Shown: positions 1-6,767, counted from the stretch's first letter. The stretch is DNA of 7,960 bases from Nitrospinota bacterium (GCA_022561525.1 JADFRB010000070.1:1-7960); one strand, 5' to 3'. Numbers and translations: made by a program. The notes: a model not told the origin generated them from the letters alone.

Positions 1-1026
1 CCTCGTGAGTTGGTGGTGTTCACCCTGCAATTGGCCACATTGGTGAAAGCCGGCGTTCCGCTTCTGCAAGGTTTGACCACGTTGGCTCGGCATAGTTCTG
101 ATTCAACCTTGCGAGATATTCTCTACGATGTGGGGAAATGCGTGAAATCCGGTAATCCCTTGGGATCGTCGTTGCGAGCACATCCTGAAGTGTTTTCTCC
201 CTGGTATGTGGGGATGGTTGAAGCGGGGGAGGCGATTGGGGCGCTCGATGTGACCCTTCAGCGCCTCGCCGATTCTTTAGAAAAGCGCTTGAATCTTATG
301 CACCAAGTTCGGGCGGCACTCGTGTATCCATTGGTGGTGCTGGTGGTGGCGCTTTCGATGCTTACCGTCCTTGTGATGTGGGTGATCCCCATGTTTGGGC
401 CGCTGTTCACTGATTTTGGTGATGCTTTACCATGGCCAACGGCGGTGGTGCTTCAGGCCAGTGCGTTCATGAATTCACATATCCTCTCGCAGCTGGGTCT
501 TGGGGTGGGTGTTGGGTTGTTGCTGAAGAAAATCCTGCGTACGGATTGGGGTCAAGCCTATCAAGAATATCTGTTGCTGAAGGTGCCGTTGATGGGAACC
601 GTGCTGTTTAAAACAGCCTTGGTGCATTTCACCCGTACGTTAAGCGGACTGTTGAGAAGCGGCGTGCCCATCTTGGAGGGCCTCTCTCTTGCAGGTCGCA
701 CCTCTGGGTTGCGTCGGTTGGAGCACGCGCTTCGTGATGCCCAGCGCAGCGTGGGCGAAGGCCATTCCCTGGCCGATCCTTTACTGGCCAGTGGCGTGTT
801 CCCTCCGTTTGTGACGGAAATGGTGCGAGTCGGTGAATCAACCGGAGCATTGGATACCACACTGGAGAAAGTGGCGGATCTGTATGAGCAAGAAGTGAAT
901 CGGGATATTCTGTCCTTAACAGCTCTGATTGAACCGCTTATTATAGTGGTGTTAGGCATCGGCATTGGTTTTATTGTGGTGGCCATGTATCTTCCGATCT
1001 TTAACATGGCGTCGGTCGTTGGATAG
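1..1026 (+). CDS. Type II secretion / type IV pilus inner-membrane protein, GspF/PilC family (5' end outside window)
   Basis: This is a polytopic inner-membrane platform protein of the GspF/PilC family, which sits at the base of type II secretion or type IV pilus machines and couples the cytoplasmic ATPase to pilin assembly. The frame is open from base 1 (P-R-E before the TTG at 10), and the first residues already match the family's first F domain. About 60 N-terminal residues of a usual ~400 are therefore missing upstream. Numbering from the TTG codon, two homologous F domains are visible at about 5-128 and 205-330. Each carries the family repeat motif: GEAIGALD at 73-80 and GESTGALD at 275-282. 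Hydrophobic segments lie at about 107-128, 158-173 and 304-330, and the C-terminal LTALIEPLIIVV stretch is typical. The sequence does not firmly separate GspF from PilC. The ending MYLPIF leans towards PilC. No further pilus gene follows; a palindromic repeat begins at the stop codon. Confidence 0.93.
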   Translation, partial: PRELVVFTLQLATLVKAGVPLLQGLTTLARHSSDSTLRDILYDVGKCVKSGNPLGSSLRAHPEVFSPWYVGMVEAGEAIGALDVTLQRLADSLEKRLNLMHQVRAALVYPLVVLVVALSMLTVLVMWVIPMFGPLFTDFGDALPWPTAVVLQASAFMNSHILSQLGLGVGVGLLLKKILRTDWGQAYQEYLLLKVPLMGTVLFKTALVHFTRTLSGLLRSGVPILEGLSLAGRTSGLRRLEHALRDAQRSVGEGHSLADPLLASGVFPPFVTEMVRVGESTGALDTTLEKVADLYEQEVNRDILSLTALIEPLIIVVLGIGIGFIVVAMYLPIFNMASVVG

Positions 1027-1146
1027 GGAATGTTGAAAAAGGGCGTCAGCGGCGTTCTCGGCCCTTTGCCGTGCTCACGTACTATGAGTACGCTCCGCGC
1101 GTCAAAGTGCCTGCGGCCTTGCTGAGCGCACCTTTTTGAACATCCC
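1026..1146. repeat. Palindromic intergenic repeat (REP/MITE-like) after gspF/pilC
   Basis: This is an imperfect inverted repeat of about 120 bases. The left arm (1026-1045, GGGAATGTTGAAAAAGGGCG) matches the reverse complement of the right arm (about 1126-1146, ending TTTTTGAACATCCCC) with few mismatches. A perfect inner palindrome CGTACT-ATG-AGTACG lies at 1078-1092. The left arm begins on the last base of the gspF/pilC stop codon, so the element also sits where a terminator would be expected. It carries no open frame. From memory, repeats with GATGTTCAAAAAGG-type ends recur in Nitrospira-like genomes; that is recall and was not searched. Confidence 0.7.
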
Positions 1147-1379
1147 CTGTTGCTCTTGGCGTTTCATAAGATGAATCACATGTGAACGGCATTGGGGAAA
1201 TTTTCAATTATTCAACGGTCCTTTGGATTGAATGGCATGGAAAACAGTTTTGGACTGTTCCCTCAGTGAGCACGAGTAAAATATTCGTGTCCTCTTGCAT
1301 TCTCGTGAAAGGTTTCGTAGCGTAGGTTTTCCCAGGTAAAAGGACCGAGTTTTTTTATTCGTTAATTTCATTTGTAACC
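1147..1379 (+). promoter_or_regulatory. asnS leader region with attenuator-like inverted repeats
   Basis: This 233-base stretch before asnS has no credible gene. It holds a perfect 9-base inverted repeat, CGGTCCTTT (1216-1224) and AAAGGACCG (1339-1347). Two bases after the right arm comes a run of seven T (1350-1356), 24 bases before the asnS ATG. Between the arms is a compact hairpin, CACGAGTA-AAA-TATTCGTG (1271-1289; 8 pairs including one G-U, three-base loop). The arrangement resembles a leader that could fold into a terminator, but the arms are 114 bases apart. No T-box consensus (GGTGGNACCGCG-like) is present. No convincing sigma-70 promoter or Shine-Dalgarno sequence was found here. Regulation is inferred only. 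Confidence 0.35.
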
Positions 1380-2675
1380 ATGCCATCACCAATTTCTCTA
1401 TCAAAGATTGAACAGTTTAACGAGAAGGAAGTTCAAATTCGCGGTTGGGTGCGACGTCACCGTTCAAAAGGCAAAGTCCAATTTCTTACCATTCGTGATG
1501 GCACGGGAGAATTACAAGCCATTTTGAGTAAGGCAACAATGGATGAGGAACAGTTTAAGGCTGCCTCTCATCTTACTCAGGAATCTTCCATTGAAGTGAC
1601 AGGGCGAATCCGAGCCGATGACCGTGCCCCTGGCGGGTATGAATTGGATGTTTCCCACATTCACATCCTTCAACTCGCTGAGCCTTTTCCTATTCAACCC
1701 AAAGAGCATAGTGTCGGGTTTTTGATGGACCACCGGCATCTGTGGCTGCGGTCTAGTCGACAGCATGCGATCCTGAAGATTCGTCATGAAATCGTGAAGG
1801 CCTGCCGAGACTTTTTTGATGATCGTGAGTTTGTGTTAGTGGATACGCCCATATTCACACCCAATGCCTGTGAAGGAACGACGACCCTGTTTCAGACGCA
1901 ATATTTTGAGGAGACGGCCTATTTGGCGCAGAGTGGACAGTTGTATGGAGAAGCTGCGGCAGCGGCGTTTGGCAAGGTGTATTGCTTCGGTCCGACTTTT
2001 CGAGCTGAAAAATCCAAAACGCGTCGTCATCTGATGGAATTTTGGATGGTCGAACCCGAAGTCGCTTTTGCGGAATTAGCCGATGTCATGGAATTGGCCG
2101 AGGCATTTTTGGTGATGATCGTCCAGCGTGTGTTAGCGAAACGGCAAGAAGAATTAAAAGTGTTAGAACGCGACGTGTCCAAGCTGGAAGCGATCACCCC
2201 GCCGTTTCCACGGGTTACGTACCGAGAGGCTGTTGCCCGTTTACAAAAGGGCGGATCCGCTATTCAATCCGGTGATGACTTTGGGGCCGAAGACGAGACG
2301 CTGTTGTCCAACGAATATCACAAACCGTTGATCGTGCATCGATATCCTGCGGCGATCAAAGCGTTTTACATGCAGTCCGATCCACAACAGCCTGATCTTG
2401 CGATGTGCATGGATGTGTTGGCGCCAGAGGGGTACGGTGAAATTATTGGCGGTGGGCAGCGGATTCATGACTATCAGACTCTCCTCTCTCGTTTACAGGA
2501 ACATGATCTCTCCGAGGATGCCTTCCGATGGTATCTTGACCTACGGCGTTATGGGTCTGTCCCACATGCCGGGTTTGGAATGGGCATTGAACGAGCGGTG
2601 GCGTGGATCTGTGGACTCGATCATGTCCGAGAAACTATTCCATTCCCCAGAATGCTGTCCCGTCTTTACCCCTGA
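1380..2675 (+). CDS. asnS: Asparagine--tRNA ligase (class IIb)
   Basis: This cytoplasmic class II synthetase charges tRNA-Asn with asparagine using ATP. At 431 residues it is normal for the shorter form of the family. Residues about 16-100 form the OB-fold anticodon-binding domain ([10 protein letters not shown]...). The catalytic core follows, with the substrate-loop segment [12 protein letters not shown] at 160-171 and AQSGQLYGE at 183-191. Motif 2 lies at 207-225 ([19 protein letters not shown]) and motif 3 at 398-410 ([13 protein letters not shown]). The [10 protein letters not shown] wording and the C-terminal IPFPR favour asparaginyl- over aspartyl-tRNA synthetase. The ATG at 1380 places the OB fold at the usual distance from the N-terminus, so the start is preferred even though no Shine-Dalgarno sequence precedes it. 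The gene appears to be monocistronic: repeat-rich spacers lie on both sides. Confidence 0.96.
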   Translation: MPSPISLSKIEQFNEKEVQIRGWVRRHRSKGKVQFLTIRDGTGELQAILSKATMDEEQFKAASHLTQESSIEVTGRIRADDRAPGGYELDVSHIHILQLAEPFPIQPKEHSVGFLMDHRHLWLRSSRQHAILKIRHEIVKACRDFFDDREFVLVDTPIFTPNACEGTTTLFQTQYFEETAYLAQSGQLYGEAAAAAFGKVYCFGPTFRAEKSKTRRHLMEFWMVEPEVAFAELADVMELAEAFLVMIVQRVLAKRQEELKVLERDVSKLEAITPPFPRVTYREAVARLQKGGSAIQSGDDFGAEDETLLSNEYHKPLIVHRYPAAIKAFYMQSDPQQPDLAMCMDVLAPEGYGEIIGGGQRIHDYQTLLSRLQEHDLSEDAFRWYLDLRRYGSVPHAGFGMGIERAVAWICGLDHVRETIPFPRMLSRLYP

Positions 2676-2748
2676 TTCGTTTTTCCTCTCGAAAGTTTTA
2701 TCTTCCTCAAAGGGCTCGCGTCCTGAGTCGATCGAAGGGCCTAGTATG

Positions 2749-2848
2749 ACCAACGGAGAGGAGATACAAGGTTACAAGCCTGTTCGAGCTGACCAAGCAG
2801 GAATCCCATTCTGTCATTTCGAGTGAAAGGAGAAATCTCTCCGTTGGT
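2749..2848. repeat. Perfect 12-base inverted repeat overlapping the larger palindrome
   Basis: ACCAACGGAGAG at 2749-2760 is exactly complementary to CTCTCCGTTGGT at 2837-2848, with 76 bases between. The right arm overlaps the left arm of the neighbouring GTCATTTCGA palindrome, so the two cannot both be fully paired. It may be the outer end of the same repeat family or a sign of nested insertion. Confidence 0.6.
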
Positions 2849-2909
2849 GGTAGGATCCATTACCAAGCGTGGCAGGGAAAGGGAGATTTCTCCCAAGGGT
2901 CGAAATGAC
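2813..2909. repeat. GTCATTTCGA palindromic repeat (REP/MITE-like)
   Basis: The ends are a perfect 10-base inverted pair, GTCATTTCGA (2813-2822) and TCGAAATGAC (2900-2909). A second matching block lies inside them: AGAAATCTC at about 2831-2839 and GAGATTTCT at 2883-2891. The whole unit is about 97 bases and has no reading frame. Palindromes starting TGTCATTTCGAG and containing GAGAAATCT are widespread in bacterial intergenic regions by my recollection. The copy number in this genome is unknown. Confidence 0.75.
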
Positions 2910-2977
2910 CAGGGCTGGTCCCCCAAGGTTGCCAGCCTGTCATAGTGAAGATAACCTTTTGACACAATGAGGGCCAG

Positions 2978-3763
2978 ATGAACAGGAAACACAATGAACG
3001 TGGGCCAGTCACTCGACTTTTGATGGTGATCAGTCTGATGGTGTTGGCGGGTCTGATGCTGAGTGGCTGTTTGGTTTCAGAAAAGAAATACAAAGCCGCG
3101 GTGGCTGATATGGAATCCGCCAAAATTGACCTTGAAAAAAGTCGGATGATGCGGGAAGCCGTGGAACAGGAAAATGACAAACTGAGAAATGAAAATGAAA
3201 AAGTAGCGATGGATCTGGAAATGATGGCTGCGGAAATCCAACGGATTAAAGAAGGCCGGGAGAATGAACGGGATCTTCTGTCCGCGCGTGAAGCCGAAGT
3301 GGTCAAAAAGGGCCGCATAATCACGGCCAAGTTCGGAAAACTCAAGCAAAATCATCAAAAACTCAAAAGCCAAAACCGCGCATTGAAAGATACGGTTCGC
3401 CGGTATCAAAAAGAGTTAAAAGAGGCTCGACAAGCGAAAGCCAGACAGGTGGCGAAGGTTCCGGCGTCAATGACACCCAAGGCGCCGCTGTCTAGAACGA
3501 AAGCCATGGTGGCGTCCAAACCCAAACCGTCGTCCGCATCGGCTCCTGTCGTGACCCCGATCAAGGGTGGCCTCGCTCCCGTGAATATCAATACAGCTTC
3601 GGTCAATGATTTGGTCCTTTTTTTGGGACTCACGAAAAACATGGCCGAAAAAATCATTGCCAATCGGCCCTACCGTCTTCGCGGAGAGTTGGTCGCCAAG
3701 CAGGTCGTACCCAAGGCCACATTCGATGTGATTAAGGATCGGATTTCAGCGGCGCGGAAGTAA
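2978..3763 (+). CDS. Coiled-coil lipoprotein with C-terminal ComEA-like helix-hairpin-helix domain
   Basis: The 261-residue product begins with a lipoprotein signal peptide. A basic N-region is followed by a hydrophobic stretch at 13-27 and a lipobox LSGC with the acylated cysteine at position 31, so the mature protein is predicted to be membrane-anchored outside the cytoplasm. Residues about 38-155 are highly charged (E/K/R/Q-rich) and look like a long coiled coil. A Lys/Pro/Ala/Ser-rich linker covers about 156-200. Residues 201-258 (VNINTASVNDL..., NMAEKIIANRPY, then VVPKATFDVIKDRI) match the helix-hairpin-helix domain family of ComEA and small HhH proteins, which usually bind DNA backbone. 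The first hairpin reads FLGLTKNMA instead of the usual LPGIG, so DNA binding may be weakened. The ATG at 2978 is supported by GAGGG five bases upstream and by correct spacing to the signal peptide. The function is unknown. Confidence 0.85.
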   Translation: MNRKHNERGPVTRLLMVISLMVLAGLMLSGCLVSEKKYKAAVADMESAKIDLEKSRMMREAVEQENDKLRNENEKVAMDLEMMAAEIQRIKEGRENERDLLSAREAEVVKKGRIITAKFGKLKQNHQKLKSQNRALKDTVRRYQKELKEARQAKARQVAKVPASMTPKAPLSRTKAMVASKPKPSSASAPVVTPIKGGLAPVNINTASVNDLVLFLGLTKNMAEKIIANRPYRLRGELVAKQVVPKATFDVIKDRISAARK

Positions 3764-3772
3764 ATAGTTAGG

Positions 3773-3850
3773 CGTGAAGCGTAATGCGTGATGAGTAAGG
3801 AGAAAACCAATTTTTATTTACGCGTGACGCTTCACGGATCACGCTTCACG
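3773..3850. terminator. Large palindrome between convergent genes, likely bidirectional terminator or repeat
   Basis: CGTGAAGCGTAATGCGTGA (3773-3791) pairs with TCACGGATCACGCTTCACG (3832-3850) at 17 of 19 positions, leaving a 40-base loop. A further CGTGACGCTTCACG at 3823-3836 partly repeats the right arm, so alternative folds exist. The stem lies between the lipoprotein stop (3763) and the convergent lolD stop; its right arm runs 5 bases into lolD. The position fits a two-way terminator. The motif also looks like a dispersed GCGTGAAGCGT repeat. Only a short T run (3811-3815) is present, inside the loop. Confidence 0.55.
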
Positions 3851-4550
3851 TCTCTGTCCCATCAGTTATTTTCCCATCCACAATATGAATGATGCGGTCC
3901 GCCTGGTCCGAGAGGCGTTCGTTGTGTGTCACAATCACAATGGCCGTTCCTCGTTTCTGATTCAGGGTTCTCAATATCTCAAAAATTGCCTGCCCCGTAT
4001 GTGCGTCTAAATTCCCTGTGGGTTCGTCTGCTAAGACCAGATCGGGATTTTGAATTAAGGCACGCGCCACAGCCACCCGCTGTTGTTCACCACCCGATAA
4101 TTCGCCAGGTTTGTGATGTAAGCGATGGCCAAGGCCAACTTCTGACAGAAGGGTGGTCGCTTCTTCAATTATTTCGTGTTTTGGACGTTTTTGGATTAAC
4201 GCGGGAAGGTACGTGTTTTCAAGAGCCGTGAATTCCGGCAGCAGATGATGAAATTGAAACACGAACCCGATTCGTCGGTTTCGAAATGTGGCTAATTCGG
4301 TTTCGGAGAGACGAAATATATCTTGTCCTTCATACAAGACCGTCCCGCTGGTGGGGTGATCGAGTGTGCCAAGGATGTGGAGAAACGTACTCTTGCCTGC
4401 GCCGGATGCCCCGATCATCGCGAGCATTTCGCCTCGGTGAAGGGTGAAGTTGATCCCGTTCAACACGTCCACGGTTTGAGTACCAAGCACGAACGATTTA
4501 TACACATCGTTCACCTGGAGAAACGGGCTGTCCATGTTAGCGTGACTCAT
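3846..4550 (-). CDS. lolD: Lipoprotein-releasing ABC transporter ATP-binding protein LolD
   Basis: This is the cytoplasmic ATPase of the LolCDE complex, which extracts outer-membrane-bound lipoproteins from the inner membrane. Its 234 residues are the usual length. All ABC motifs are intact: Walker A GASGAGKST at 47-55, Q-loop glutamine 99 in VFQFHHLLPEFTALEN (typical LolD wording), signature LSGGEQQR at 151-158, Walker B LVLADEP at 171-177 with the D-loop GNLD after it, and H-loop histidine 209. The ATG at 4550 lies five bases after the lolC/E stop, so the two were surely one operon with probable translational coupling. No Shine-Dalgarno sequence is evident, and a second ATG at codon 6 is an alternative start. 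Because the upstream permease gene is broken at about 5687, the native promoter of this operon is not in the window. Confidence 0.95.
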   Translation of the reverse strand: MSHANMDSPFLQVNDVYKSFVLGTQTVDVLNGINFTLHRGEMLAMIGASGAGKSTFLHILGTLDHPTSGTVLYEGQDIFRLSETELATFRNRRIGFVFQFHHLLPEFTALENTYLPALIQKRPKHEIIEEATTLLSEVGLGHRLHHKPGELSGGEQQRVAVARALIQNPDLVLADEPTGNLDAHTGQAIFEILRTLNQKRGTAIVIVTHNERLSDQADRIIHIVDGKITDGTET

Positions 4551-4555
4551 AAAAT

Positions 4556-5687
4556 TTATTCATACCGGAGGGCATTGACTGGAGCGAGTCTTGCCGCTTG
4601 CCAGGATGGGTAGAGGGTAGCGGCAAAGCTGATGAGGAGTGCCGAACAGGCCACCAGCAAGACATCCAAGCCTTGAACATGGACGGGAATGTGGGAGATG
4701 TAATACACCGTCTGGTCGAAAGTCCAATAATTTTCAATGAGCCACAGAAACATGTAGCCCAGCGGGATCCCTATGGCCGTTCCTGTCAATCCAATCACCA
4801 AGCCGTTTAACATGAAAATTCGCATGATAGCCTTGGGTGTCGCGCCCATGGCTTTGAGAATGGCTATTTCGCGTTGTTTCTCGGTCACGATCATCGTGAG
4901 CGTGCTCACAATGTTAAATGATGCCACTATGGTAATCAGGACGAGTAGCAGGAACATCATGGTCTTTTCAAGCTTCAGGGCAGAGAAAAGATTTCGATTC
5001 AATTCCATCCAATCTCTGGCGGAATAGTCGGGGCCGAGTATGGCATTCAGACGTGTGGCAATGACCTTGGCGGTGAACACGTCTTCAACTTTAACCTGGA
5101 TGCCCGTGACGGTATCGCCCAGACTGAAAAATTTTTGTGCTTCCTTGAGTGAGATATAGGCCAGAGAGGAATCGTACTCGTACATGCCCGATTCAAAAAT
5201 GCCCACGACTTGAAAGGGTCGAATCTTCGGCGTCATGCCCAGGGCGCTAATCGGACCGACTGGCGACACCACATTCACACGGTTGCCAACAAACAGCCCG
5301 AGACGCAGTGCCAATTCTTTTCCCAAAATAATCCCTGGCTGGGAAGTGGCTAAAGACCCGTCTTCTTGTGTCACGACAGGCGGGTTGGCCAAATCCTTGA
5401 CCTTTCCATACTTCACGTTCTCAGCAATTTTTGTCACGTCTGGTTCTTTGTCTGGGTCGATGCCACGAAGAATAATGCCCTGAACCCCTGTTTTCGAGGT
5501 CAGCAAGACTTGCTTGAAAATGTAGGGAGTGGCGGCAATGACTCCAGGCACTCCTTCCACCTTGATCACGAGGTCGGTGTGTCCAGCCATGGTTTGATGA
5601 CCGCGTTTTTGGACGACGATGTGCGACGTCGTGCCTAAAATCTTGGCCTGCATATCTTCCTTAAAACCCGTCATGATCCCCAAGGTG
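4556..5687 (-). pseudogene. Lipoprotein-releasing ABC transporter permease (LolC/LolE family), 5'-truncated
   Basis: This is the membrane subunit that partners LolD. Family sequence starts at about L-G-I-M-T-G-F-K-E-D-M (5683 leftwards) and continues to the C-terminal PVNALRYE ending. It includes the large periplasmic domain, a membrane segment MMFLLLVLITIVASFNIVST (start about 4963), the EKQREIAILKAMGA cytoplasmic motif that contacts the ATPase, and two further membrane segments. About 375 residues remain of a usual ~410. The missing part is the cytoplasmic start and first transmembrane helix, which precede the ...VM.GF motif in LolC/E proteins. Upstream of about 5687 the same frame stays open to an ATG at 5860, but those ~58 residues (Thr/Ser/Ile-rich) are DUF3644 DNA read in the wrong frame. 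The remnant is probably non-functional unless it starts at an internal ATG such as 5674. It could be intact in the organism if the junction is an assembly error. LolC and LolE were not distinguished. Confidence 0.85.
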
Positions 5688-5695
5688 CTACTTAC
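5680..5695. other. Mosaic breakpoint 1: lolC/E interior joined to the 3' end of a DUF3644 gene
   Basis: Left of this point the minus strand encodes LolC/E from its first extracytoplasmic residues. Right of it the minus strand encodes, in another frame, the natural C-terminus of a DUF3644 protein, whose TAG is at 5688-5690. Recognisable sequence of both families meets within a few bases. No transposon ends, target duplication, tRNA or integrase site was seen here. Confidence 0.7.
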
Positions 5696-6413
5696 GGTTG
5701 TAATGCGCGTCGAATTGCCTGAGGATGTTCGGGTTGTAGAACAGTTGGTGGGCGCTGCGGGGATTATCGGAATCCAGATACCGGACGCCCGCGAAGCGTG
5801 AATCTGAGTGAAGTTCCTTTCGGATCGTGTGGTATTTAGCATTTTGCTTGAAATCAGCATAGCGATCCGCGAGGCGTCGGCTTAGCTCCCTAAAGCTCCA
5901 CGGATACGTGTTCCGGAAATCCTCCTCGGAAAGCGTGATCTTGAGCGCGTCCGGATCCGAGGAAAGGCGGACCCTTGGGCTCGATTTCAGCTTTGAGCGT
6001 TCGATCTTGACTTCTACGTTGACGGCCACAGCGAAATCGGAACCTGGCATCGCATCGACATTGGCCAGTTCGCGTAAATGCTGAAGCAACTTGCGCTCGT
6101 CGGCCGTCACAATCACGGAATCTACCTCCGCTGCAGCCGAGATGAACGATAGCGGCAAGATCAGCGACAACGTCGCCGATAGATCACGCTTGAACCACTC
6201 TCGTGCCAAGAGCACGAAATTCTTTATCGACGCAACGCCGATCTCCAGAGTCTGCTTGGCAAGAACCGGGCTAGCCCTCACGTAGTGGGCTGAGTTATTT
6301 CTTATTTCGGACAACGCCCAAACGTTGGCCTTAACCGCAGGATCTAGGCGAGTGCCCTCGTCCAGATCGAGCCTTGAGATGGCCTCACCTAGCGTAATGG
6401 TCTGTGGGTTTCC
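5688..6413 (-). pseudogene. DUF3644-family protein, C-terminal fragment (5' end lost)
   Basis: About 241 residues match the DUF3644 family as I know it. The fragment starts GNPQTITLGEAISRL and includes SEIRNNSAHYVR, LKxDPDAL-like RLSSDPDALKITLSEED, YPWSFRELSRRL, DFKQNAKYHTIRKEL, and ends FYNPNILRQFDAHYNRK. Intact relatives have a further N-terminal helical segment before the GNPxT motif; here it is absent. The same frame runs on to an ATG at 6755, but those ~114 residues are Leu/Gly/Ala-rich nonsense antisense to the replication-relaxation gene. The sequence R-N-N-S-A-H (6302-6285) fits the Rx4H motif of HEPN-type ribonucleases, and its position in a helical region agrees. The family's function is not established; relatives occur in accessory DNA. 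Codon use differs from the lol genes, consistent with transfer. The fragment probably has no native start codon. Confidence 0.75.
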
Positions 6414-6416
6414 GAC
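6405..6416. other. Mosaic breakpoint 2: DUF3644 fragment joined head-to-head with a replication-relaxation gene fragment
   Basis: Both families start abruptly here on opposite strands. DUF3644 homology (GNPQT) begins at 6413 reading left, and replication-relaxation homology (SDGYFTL) begins at 6411 reading right. Each has lost its N-terminal part. This is not what one clean gene insertion would leave. A few bases could be shared as microhomology. Confidence 0.6.
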
Positions 6417-6767
6417 GGCTATTTCACCCTGGACGACGGCGAGCGTACCAGCGCATTCGCGCTGGAGATCGACCGCGCCACCGTCGAGGAGAAGCCCTTC
6501 AAGGAGAAGGTACGGGCGTACGGCGAGTGGAAGACCACCGGCACGTACGAGCGGCGCTACGGGACGAAGAGCCTCCGTGTGCTGTGGGTTGTAGCTGACG
6601 TGACCCGTGACTCCACTCGCCTGGAGCGCATCAAGCGATGGGCCGAGGCCGAAGGCGGTCGCAGCCTCTTCTGGTTCACCATGCTCGATGCGCTTACGCC
6701 CGAAACCATACTCGACGGCGATGTCTGGTTTATCGCCGGACGAGTGGGCCTCCACTCGCTGACTTGA
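6411..6767 (+). pseudogene. Replication-relaxation family (plasmid/ICE) protein, C-terminal fragment
   Basis: Reading rightwards from 6411, an unbroken frame of 118 codons ends at TGA 6765-6767. The order of motifs fits the replication-relaxation family of plasmid and conjugative-element proteins: D-G-Y-F-T-L, then ALEIDRATVEEKPFKEKVRAYGEW, YERRYGTKSLRVLWVVADVTRD, RLERIKRWA, and a terminal FWFTMLDAL...W-F-I-A. Family members usually have an N-terminal winged-helix DNA-binding region; everything before the DGYF motif is missing. There is no suitable start codon near 6411, so the fragment is probably dead. The first ATG inside it (6579) would give only 62 residues. Codons are strongly G/C-ending, unlike the chromosomal genes to the left. 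Its end overlaps the convergent transfer-ATPase gene by 38 bases. Such genes commonly accompany DNA-transfer ATPases in mobile elements, which supports common origin. Confidence 0.65.

Larger units (their letters stand above)
2676..2977. other. Repeat-rich non-coding spacer between asnS and the lipoprotein gene
   Basis: This 302-base spacer has no supportable gene on either strand. Its right two thirds are packed with overlapping inverted repeats (2749-2848, 2813-2909 and 2908-2937; the first two have their own entries). The last of these includes GGCTGG (2913-2918) paired with CCAGCC (2932-2937) across a 13-base loop. A GAGGG at 2969-2973 can serve as ribosome binding site for the gene starting at 2978. 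No clear T-tailed terminator for asnS was seen. Confidence 0.6.

Noticed and set aside
561..1007. Minus-strand open frame opposite gspF/pilC
   Set aside because: It is fully contained in a well-supported plus-strand gene and has no family features.
1232..1279. A 15-codon open frame in the asnS leader (MAWKTVLDCSLSEHE) as an attenuator leader peptide
   Set aside because: It has no asparagine codons and no ribosome binding site, so nothing supports regulation by tRNA-Asn charging.
1150..1379. T-box riboswitch upstream of asnS
   Set aside because: No GGTGGNACCGCG-like T-box motif or specifier loop arrangement was found, and T-boxes belong mainly to Firmicutes.
2959..2987. TTGACA at 2959-2964 as a -35 box for the lipoprotein gene
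   Set aside because: It lies 14 bases before the ATG, and no -10 element follows at the right distance; a transcript from it would start inside the coding sequence.
2860..3663. Minus-strand open frames opposite the lipoprotein gene
   Set aside because: Their Phe/Ser/Leu-rich translations mirror the Lys/Glu-rich coiled coil on the plus strand; they show no domains or ribosome sites.
5688..6413. Transposon or insertion sequence as the cause of the lolC/E truncation
   Set aside because: No transposase, terminal inverted repeat or target duplication is visible at 5688 or 6411.
6404..6598. Arg/Pro-rich plus-strand frames in the 6325-6598 region
   Set aside because: They are out of frame with the recognisable replication-relaxation sequence and look like GC-rich shadow translations.
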